Shown here: positions 58,818 to 64,000 of the stretch, piece by piece
How the letters are laid out: every line of letters begins with the position of its first letter
Numbering within the stretch: position 1 is the stretch's first letter
DNA from: Alphaproteobacteria bacterium
Lineage (GTDB): Bacteria > Pseudomonadota > Alphaproteobacteria > UBA6615
Assembly: GCA_009694135.1 (NCBI GenBank)
Contig: SHVS01000005.1
Coordinates: 1-64,000 of the forward strand
DNA: 64,000 nucleotides
Direction of reading: 5' to 3'
The notes under the pieces: generated by a model
Seen by the model: only the letters and a program-made list of their open reading frames with translations
The model's database searches: none
What the model was told of the DNA's origin: nothing
Made by a program: the position numbers and the translations under genes

Positions 58818-59525
58818 ATGCGCCGGCAAGTGCTCGATGCGATCCTGTTGGCCCGCGCCGCGACGCGCGCGCTGGCGCTGGTCACCAACGTCGTAGACGG
58901 TGCGCAGGCGCTCGTGTCTCTCGATGAGGTGTCTGGCGATCTGCCCCTGTCGACCGAGACGCTCGCGACCGTGCGCCGCGCGTTGATCGAGGACAATTCC
59001 GGCCGCTTGTCTGACTCGCTGTTCGTGCAATGCTTCAGCCCGCCGCTGCGCATGGTGCTGGTCGGGGCGGTGCACATCGCCCAAGCTCTCGCCCCGATGG
59101 CGTCGCTGACCGGCTTTGTCGTCACCATCGTGGACCCGCGCGGCACCTTCGCCACCTCCGGGCGCTTCCCCGGCGTTGCACTCGATCAGCGCTGGCCGGA
59201 TGAGGCTCTGGCCGCGCTGGCCCCCGACCGCCGCACCGCCGTGGTGACGCTCACCCACGACCCGAAGCTCGACGACCCGGCGCTGGTCGCCGCCTTGCGC
59301 ACCGACTGCTTTTACATCGGCTCGCTGGGCAGCAAGCGCACGCATGCGACACGGCGCGAACGGTTGCTGGCGGCCGGATTTGACGAGCGCGCCTTCGCCC
59401 GCATCCATGGCCCGATCGGGCTGTCGATCGATGCTGAAAGCCCGGCTGAAATCGCGGTCGCCATCCTGGCTGAGATCATCAAGGTGCGGCACGCGCCGGC
59501 ATCGGCGCTGCAAGGCGTGGCATGA
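58818..59525 (+). CDS. XdhC family protein with Rossmann domain
   Basis: A 235-residue protein from ATG 58818: a short N-terminal segment, then the XdhC Rossmann domain (MVLVGAVHIAQALAPMASL, VTIVDPRGTFATSGRFPG, AVVTLTHDPKLDDPAL, FYIGSLGSKRTHATRRERL, IHGPIGLSI). It is the maturation partner of the preceding short XdhC protein. Its stop overlaps the start of the MoeA-like/MocA fusion by 4 nt. Confidence 0.9.
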   Translation: MRRQVLDAILLARAATRALALVTNVVDGAQALVSLDEVSGDLPLSTETLATVRRALIEDNSGRLSDSLFVQCFSPPLRMVLVGAVHIAQALAPMASLTGFVVTIVDPRGTFATSGRFPGVALDQRWPDEALAALAPDRRTAVVTLTHDPKLDDPALVAALRTDCFYIGSLGSKRTHATRRERLLAAGFDERAFARIHGPIGLSIDAESPAEIAVAILAEIIKVRHAPASALQGVA

Positions 59526-61168
59526 AATTCGGCGTCGTTCCTCTGCAAGACGCGCTCGGCGCCATTCTGGCGCACACGCGCAAGCTGGGCGACGTGTCGC
59601 TGAAGAAAGGCCGCACGCTGTCCGTGCAGGATCTGAAGGCGCTGGCCGCCGCCGGCATCGGCGAGATCATGGTGGCGCGGCTCGACCCCGACGATGTGGA
59701 TGAGGACAAGGCCGCCAATCGCGTGGCGGCCGCATGCCTAGGGCCCGGTCTGTCGCGCACTTCGGCCTTCACCGGCCGATCCAATCTGATCGCTGAGCAC
59801 GCCGGCGTTCTGGTGATCGATCGCGCGCGTCTCGACCGGCTGAACGCGGTCGACGAGACAATCACGATAGCGACCCTGGCCCCGTTCGATACGGTCGAAC
59901 CGCGGCAGATGGTGGCGACCATCAAGGTGATTCTGTTCGCGGTCGCGGAATCCGCCGTGGCCGAAGCCGCGCGCATCGCGCGCGAGGATCCGGCGCCGGC
60001 ATTGCGGATCGCGCCCTTCCGGCCGCGGCCGACGGTGCTGATCCAGACGCGGATCGAAGGGATGAAGGAGTCGGTGCTCGACAAGACGGTCGAGGTGACG
60101 CGCGCTCGGCTGGCCGAGCTGGGAACATCGCTCGGCGGCGACGCGCGCTGCGCGCACACCATCGAAGCCGTCACGGCGGCGATCCGCGACGCGCTGGCGC
60201 GCAAGGCCGAACTGATCCTGATCAATGGCGCCTCGGCCAATATCGACCGGCGCGACGTGCTGCCGGCGGCGATCGCCGCGGCCGGCGGGATGGTCGAGCA
60301 AGTCGGCATGCCAGTCGATCCCGGCAATCTGATTCTGACCGGCCGCATCGGCCCGGTTCAGGTCATCGGCCTGCCCGGCTGCGCCCGCTCGCCCAAGCTC
60401 AACGGCTTCGACTGGGTGTTGCAGCGTCTGATCGCCGATCTTCCGGTCGGACGCGCCGAGATCATGCGCATGGGCGTCGGCGGGCTATTGAAGGAAATTC
60501 CGTCCCGCCCCTTGCCGCGCGCGGAAGCCCAGACATCGCGGCCACGGGTGCCGCGCGCACCGCGCATCGCCGTGATCGTGCTGACCGGCGGAATGTCGCG
60601 CCGCATGGGCCGCGCCAATAAGCTATTGGCGGAAATCGGCGGCACCCCGATGGTCGCGCGCGTGGTCGATGCCGTGCTCGCCTCGCGCGCCCGGCCGGTC
60701 GTGGTCGTGACCGGTCACCAGGCGGACGACCTGCGCGCGGCGCTCGCCGGCCGCGGCGTCGCCTTCGCGCATAATCCGGAGTTCGCCGCCGGGCTGAGCG
60801 GCACGCTCAAGGCTGGGCTCGCGTGCCTGCCGGAGGATTGCGACGGGGTGCTCGTCTGTTTAGGCGACATGCCTCGGGTCAAAGGCGATCATCTCGACCG
60901 GCTGATCGCCGCCTTCAACCCGGCCGAGGGACGCGCGCTCTGCGTTCCGACCGCGAACGGCAAGCGGGGCAATCCCGTTTTGTTTGCACGCCGCTTTTTC
61001 GGCGCGATGGCCGAGGCGCAGGGCGACATCGGCGCGCGCGCGCTGATCGCGGACAATGCTGAGCTGGTGGTGGAAGTGGCGATGGAAGACGACGGGGTGC
61101 TGATCGACGTCGATGAACCGCAGGCGCTAAGCGCCATCCGTGCGACGCACGGCGCCGCGCCCGTATAA
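59522..61168 (+). CDS. molybdopterin-binding / MocA-type nucleotidyltransferase fusion
   Basis: A 548-residue fusion. Residues 1-345 resemble MoeA-like molybdopterin-binding (GVVPLQDALGAILAHT at the start, then LILINGASANIDRRDVLPAA and PVDPGNLILTGRI). Residues about 350-548 are a MobA/MocA nucleotidyltransferase: VLTGGMSRRMGRANKLLAEIG, GVLVCLGDMPRV and GKRGNPVLFARR. MocA makes molybdopterin cytosine dinucleotide, the cofactor form of the CO-dehydrogenase/xanthine-dehydrogenase family. The fusion is a known architecture in such clusters. It closes the 53219-61168 unit. Confidence 0.9.
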   Translation: MKFGVVPLQDALGAILAHTRKLGDVSLKKGRTLSVQDLKALAAAGIGEIMVARLDPDDVDEDKAANRVAAACLGPGLSRTSAFTGRSNLIAEHAGVLVIDRARLDRLNAVDETITIATLAPFDTVEPRQMVATIKVILFAVAESAVAEAARIAREDPAPALRIAPFRPRPTVLIQTRIEGMKESVLDKTVEVTRARLAELGTSLGGDARCAHTIEAVTAAIRDALARKAELILINGASANIDRRDVLPAAIAAAGGMVEQVGMPVDPGNLILTGRIGPVQVIGLPGCARSPKLNGFDWVLQRLIADLPVGRAEIMRMGVGGLLKEIPSRPLPRAEAQTSRPRVPRAPRIAVIVLTGGMSRRMGRANKLLAEIGGTPMVARVVDAVLASRARPVVVVTGHQADDLRAALAGRGVAFAHNPEFAAGLSGTLKAGLACLPEDCDGVLVCLGDMPRVKGDHLDRLIAAFNPAEGRALCVPTANGKRGNPVLFARRFFGAMAEAQGDIGARALIADNAELVVEVAMEDDGVLIDVDEPQALSAIRATHGAAPV

Positions 61169-61202
61169 GTGTGGGGCTGCGCCCGGTCTAGCGCTCGCTG
61201 AC

Positions 61203-61550
61203 TTAAACCTTGCTATCGACCAAGTGGCTGACCATCTCGTCGGCGGTGCGCAGCACGGCGAGGTTCGCCTTATAGGCCTGCTTCTCGATCATCAGCGAAA
61301 TGAAATCCGTGGCGAGGTCGGTCTGGCCCGAAGTCGAGAATCCCTGCCCATCGGCGTTCGGCTGGCCGCCGGTCACGGGACTCTGGCCCGCGGCCGGTCC
61401 GGTGACGACCGCGGTCGTCGCGCCGGTCGGCGTGCTTGCCGCGACGCCGGCATCGGCCAGACGCAGCTGCGCGATGTTATTGGCCGCCTGAAAGGCGCGC
61501 TCTTCGGCGTTGCGGAGGCCACTAAGCGCCGTCTGCATGATATTGAACAT
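61203..61550 (-). CDS. short flagellar rod/hook-like protein
   Basis: A 115-residue protein from ATG 61550 (after GCGAGG). It has both end signatures of the FlgB/C/E/F/G axial family, MQTALSGLRNAEERAFQAANNIAQ-type N-terminus and TDLATDFISLMIEKQAYKANL with VLRTADEMVSHLVDSK at the C-terminus. Only about 45 residues of Gly/Thr-rich sequence separate them, so no hook-specific middle domain is present. No other flagellar gene is nearby. It may be an isolated axial-like component or a non-flagellar derivative. Confidence 0.75.
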   Translation of the reverse strand: MFNIMQTALSGLRNAEERAFQAANNIAQLRLADAGVAASTPTGATTAVVTGPAAGQSPVTGGQPNADGQGFSTSGQTDLATDFISLMIEKQAYKANLAVLRTADEMVSHLVDSKV

Positions 61551-61689
61551 GCGGGACCTCGCTGGATGTGAACGGGCATTATCCCCCTTTTCCATTCGCG
61601 TATTCAACACGCATCGTCGCTGAAAATGCTCGTATTTTACTTGGATTTTAGCGATCCTGACGGCCAACAGCGCTTCAGACGGAGGATGC

Positions 61690-62193
61690 ATGCCGCCCGG
61701 TCGAACCATTAAAAATCGTGATCAGGATAAAGCGCTCTCGATGCGCGCGGCGATCGCACTCGCCATCTCCGGTATGGAGCGCGGCGACGGCGGGCCCTTC
61801 GGCGCCGTGGTGGTGAGGGACGGACGCATCGTCGGGCGTGGCTGGAACCGTGTCCTGGTCGATCATGATCCGACGGCGCATGCCGAGATCGTGGCGTTGC
61901 GCGCGGCCTGCCGCAGGCTGGGCACGCATGTCCTGTCCGGTTGTGAAATATTCGCCAGCTGCGACCCCTGCCCGATGTGCCTGGCGGCGATCCACTGGGC
62001 GCGGGTCGACAGGATCTGGTATGCCGCGCCAAGCCGGGCGGCCGCCGCGGCGGGGTTTGACGATACGCGCTTCAAGCGGGAGCTTCGGCTGCCGCCCGGC
62101 AAGCGCCGCCTGCCGGCGCGGCGCATCCTGTCGGCCGAGGGCGCGGAGCCTTTCCGCCGCTGGGCGAAAATGAGCACCCGCACGTTATATTAG
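61690..62193 (+). CDS. nucleoside (guanine-type) deaminase
   Basis: A 167-residue zinc-dependent deaminase: the HAE motif in DPTAHAEIVALRAAC and PCPMC in ASCDPCPMCLAAIHWARV. GGPFGAVVVRDGRIVG precedes. The length and pattern fit the GuaD-type (guanine deaminase) group; tRNA-adenosine deaminase (TadA) is the alternative. Start ATG 61690 follows GGAGGATGC; an in-frame ATG at 61741 is possible. It is divergent from the flagellar-like gene. Confidence 0.85.
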   Translation: MPPGRTIKNRDQDKALSMRAAIALAISGMERGDGGPFGAVVVRDGRIVGRGWNRVLVDHDPTAHAEIVALRAACRRLGTHVLSGCEIFASCDPCPMCLAAIHWARVDRIWYAAPSRAAAAAGFDDTRFKRELRLPPGKRRLPARRILSAEGAEPFRRWAKMSTRTLY

Positions 62194-62207
62194 TTAACCG
62201 CGGTTAA
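62194..62207. repeat. 14-nt perfect palindrome between convergent stops
   Basis: TTAACCGCGGTTAA lies directly after the deaminase stop (62191-62193) and includes the stop of the minus-strand frame (62204-62206). It contains two TTAA half-sites with a 6-nt spacer, which resembles a CtrA site, but the convergent position argues against promoter function. Confidence 0.35.
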
Positions 62208-62941
62208 GGATAGACGCAGCGATCGGCGGACAATTCGACAAACGCCCGCGCGCCGGCCACGGCGCTGAAGCGCCACGCGTGATCACCGATCACGACCGTA
62301 TGATACAGCGGCAACGGCCCGGTCGCCTCGCTGGTCTGACCGCCGGGGCGGGTGAATTTGAGCGTCACCGGCGCGGTCTGGTCGTACCAGGCCTGGATGC
62401 GGCCGGCATCGTCCCGCGCGGAGCGGCCGGTGCCCGCAACGATGATACTGCCATTGGCGAAGCGCCCGACGCCTCCCTAGCTTAGACTATCCGTGGTCGC
62501 AAGCGCGATGCACCGTGTTTCCAGCGCCGGTTCGCAGCGCTCCTCGGGCGGCGCGGCGGCGACAATCGAGGCGATGCGCGCGACCGGCACGCCGGATTCG
62601 ATCCGTCGCCGCGCCTGGCGGACGATTTCCACCTCGGCGGCTGTCGGCACATCGCGCCGGTAGCGCGCCGTCGCGCCATCGAGCGCCAATTCCAATTGGC
62701 GCAGGCGAACTTCCTGCGCCGCGCGCACCGGCGCCGCGGCCGCCATTTCGCCGGTCATGCGATTGACTTCGCGTTCGAACGAGGCGCGCTCTTTCTCGGA
62801 CACCCCGCTCCCCACCTGGTATCCATAGAGGCCGACAATACCCAAAGTGCCTAGAATCATCAGCCCCTTGAACGCCGCCTTGGTTATGCGGCCACGGTCA
62901 CCGCGTCGGCGGTGCCGTACATCGGCGAGTCCCCAACTCAT
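62204..62941 (-). pseudogene. exported coiled-coil protein split by an in-frame TAG
   Basis: One frame of 245 codons interrupted by TAG at 62479-62477 (codon 155). The first 154 residues: basic N-terminus, membrane helix (LMILGTLGIVGLYGYQVG), a coiled-coil (EKERASFEREVNRMTGEMAA to LRQLELALDG) and CEPALETRC. After the stop the frame continues without an ATG: GRFANGSIIVAGTGRSAR, AWYDQTAPVTLKF and ADRCVYP, which reads as a natural C-terminal domain. The two halves match the layout of a single alphaproteobacterial hypothetical protein. This could be a recent nonsense mutation, a sequence error or readthrough. Confidence 0.72.
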
Positions 62942-63018
62942 CGCGCGACGTTCCTAAGCCCATTTTACGCGTTGCGCAATCTCACGCCTGTGCGCCGCCT
63001 AGCAAGAGCTAAAAGAGA

Positions 63019-63053
63019 AAGGCCCGGCGCACCACTCGGGCGCGCCGGGCCTT
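63019..63053 (-). terminator. Rho-independent terminator after flp
   Basis: AAGGCCCGGCGC, 11-nt loop, GCGCCGGGCCTT: a perfect 12-bp stem. On the minus strand it is followed by TCTCTTTT. It lies 28 nt past the flp stop, so it ends that transcript. Confidence 0.88.
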
Positions 63054-63080
63054 CACGTGAACTCAGCGTCTGGCGACGCT

Positions 63081-63272
63081 TTACGTGCAGTCCACGGCAG
63101 TCCGGTTGGTGATGCAGGTGCCGGCCTCGTTGATCGCGCCCGAGATCGCGCCGCCAAGGAAGATGGCGGCGGCGATGCCGGAGCCGACGATCGCCAAGAT
63201 CAGCGCGTATTCGACCGCCGAAGCGCCCGATTGATCATTCAAGAACTTTAACATCTGATTCGAAATCTTCAT
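63081..63272 (-). CDS. flp: Flp-type (type IVb) pilin
   Basis: A 63-residue pilin: short basic leader, prepilin-peptidase site at Gly16 before ASAVEYALILAIVG, with the conserved Glu-Tyr (21-22), and a hydrophobic helix to about residue 45. Two cysteines (52, 62) near the C-terminus are unusual for Flp, which is typically cysteine-poor, and could form a disulfide. It has an upstream GAGGGAG ribosome site and a strong terminator. Tad assembly genes are not in the window. Confidence 0.93.
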   Translation of the reverse strand: MKISNQMLKFLNDQSGASAVEYALILAIVGSGIAAAIFLGGAISGAINEAGTCITNRTAVDCT

Positions 63273-63583
63273 CTGGGACTCCCTCTGATGTGTCAGCTAA
63301 CACGGGGTGGAGCGAAGCGCCGGGCGCCATCTTGGCCTACCGACAAACTGCTCGACCCGACGGAACAACCGCTCGATTGCGGCAGCCTTCGCGTTCGAGG
63401 GCATAATCCGGTCACACCTGTTAACAAATCATGAATCAGAGGGGCCGCGACGCCATGCGCGAAGAAAGTATTACCAGTAAAATCGATAAATTTTGCGGCA
63501 ATTGCCGGGTGTCAAGACACCGCGCCGCGCGCCCTGAGGAGGCGCCGGCATCAGCTCAAACGGCGGGCGGCTTGCCGGCCAGA
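63273..63583. other. 311-nt non-coding region between bactofilin and flp genes
   Basis: No convincing gene. It probably carries the flp promoter (minus strand) and the 3' region of the bactofilin gene. GGTGTC-AA-GACACC at 63508-63521 is a 14-nt near-perfect palindrome that could be an operator. AT-richer than its surroundings at 63460-63500. No sigma54 box with good match was seen. Confidence 0.45.
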
Positions 63584-64000
63584 TTAGTGGGCGCTGGTCG
63601 CCTTGCCGTTCGGTAGGGCGAGATCGGCGCGGACCGGCATCCGCTCACCCTTGGGCTCGCGCACCTGTTTGGCGACGACGGAGAGCGGCCGGATCTCGGC
63701 GGCCTGAGGATGCAGATCGCTCAGTGTCAGCGGCTCCTCGTTCGGCTTCGAGTCGCGCGTCTCGCGGTGGCGAAGCTGCCCTTCGAAATACGCGCCGTAC
63801 TCGATCGCGATGTTTTCGTGGCGGATATCGCCGATGACCCGCGCGGTCGGCGTGAGCGTCACCGCGCGGCCATTGATCTGGCCCTTGACCCGCCCGCAGA
63901 TGCGCGCCGTTTCACATTCAATCTCGCCGGCAATGGTCGCCGACTCGCCGACCGTGATCGACTGGCATTTGATGTTGCCCTCGACCAAGCCCTCGATCAT
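63584..64000 (-). CDS. bactofilin-family protein, 5' end outside window
   Basis: At least 138 residues, continuing beyond the window edge. The bactofilin beta-helix repeats are visible: VEGNIKCQSITVGESATIAG, then ICGRVKGQINGRAVTLTPTARVIGDIRHENIAIEYGAYFEGQL. The disordered C-terminal tail follows (about 82-138). Bactofilins polymerise into cytoskeletal filaments without nucleotide and scaffold cell-wall and stalk enzymes. The Met at the very edge aligns inside the domain, so it is unlikely to be the true start. Confidence 0.92.
   Translation of the reverse strand: MIEGLVEGNIKCQSITVGESATIAGEIECETARICGRVKGQINGRAVTLTPTARVIGDIRHENIAIEYGAYFEGQLRHRETRDSKPNEEPLTLSDLHPQAAEIRPLSVVAKQVREPKGERMPVRADLALPNGKATSAH

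Noticed and set aside
62194..62207. CtrA-type TTAA-N-TTAA regulatory site
   Set aside because: The spacer is 6 rather than 7 nt and the site lies between two convergent stop codons, so there is no promoter to control.
63273..63400. Sigma54 promoter for flp
   Set aside because: A TGGCGC stretch lies upstream on the minus strand but the -12 element does not match TTGCW at the required spacing.

Overview
The window is GC-rich and densely coded. It reads as the chromosome of an alphaproteobacterium. The strongest evidence is a long conserved run, erpA / argS-SPOR-nagZ-M50 protease-scpA-scpB / tatABC-serS-surE-pcm-M23 peptidase / DUF815 ATPase / yajC-secD-Mth938, together with a PopZ/DUF2497 gene beside valS and homologues of three mitochondrial complex I proteins (NDUFS4, NDUFAF3, NDUFAF6). 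I cannot assign an order or genus; a Rhodospirillales-like or deep-branching lineage is only a guess.

Layout. 1-1975: accessory DNA with two nested IS3-family remnants, a Sel1-repeat protein and a small membrane-anchored protein, lying against the 3' end of a tRNA-Lys gene. 2176-6012: secreted cyclophilin, coaD and gyrA. 6086-8205: chromate module (rhodanese-ChrB fusion plus ChrA). 8318-10369: two-domain dCTP deaminase and an isolated GIY-YIG/T5orf172-type protein. 10501-15348: ssb divergent from uvrA-trmFO. 15350-18551: an NDUFAF6-like phytoene-synthase-fold protein, then an hpnE / 29-residue membrane peptide / PuuD-like cassette, then an NDUFAF3/Mth938-like protein. 18556-33935: the core run for secretion (SecD, YajC, TatABC), translation (SerS, ArgS), chromosome condensation (ScpAB), murein recycling and division (NagZ, SPOR, NlpD-like) and repair or stationary-phase survival (SurE, Pcm). 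34064-46277: erpA, xth, ilvD, cytidine deaminase, valS, popZ-like, tolC, a second PIMT, galE, a cystathionine beta-lyase-type gene and hisI. 46281-53089: MOSC protein, tRNA-Arg, NDUFS4-like gene, tRNA-Pro, O-methyltransferase, lipoprotein, Atm1-type exporter with DUF192, and an ArsB/NhaD-type transporter with a CBS protein.

53219-61168 is a molybdenum-hydroxylase (CO dehydrogenase-type) cluster. It has CoxG, the 2Fe-2S and FAD subunits, two XdhC-type maturation proteins and a MoeA-like/MocA fusion. It has no catalytic molybdopterin subunit and no CoxD/CoxE, and a YdbH-like envelope protein sits in their place. 61203-64000: a miniature flagellar-rod-like protein, a nucleoside deaminase, a gene split by one in-frame amber codon, a Flp pilin with a strong terminator, and the end of a bactofilin gene.

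Most of the window is ordinary core genome. I did not find an unambiguous new defence or mobile system. The observations that most deserve follow-up are the split gene at 62204-62941, the cox-type cluster without its large subunit, the unusual 5' end of the YdbH-like gene, the hpnE/micropeptide/PuuD cassette, secD without secF, and the tRNA-Lys-linked accessory block.
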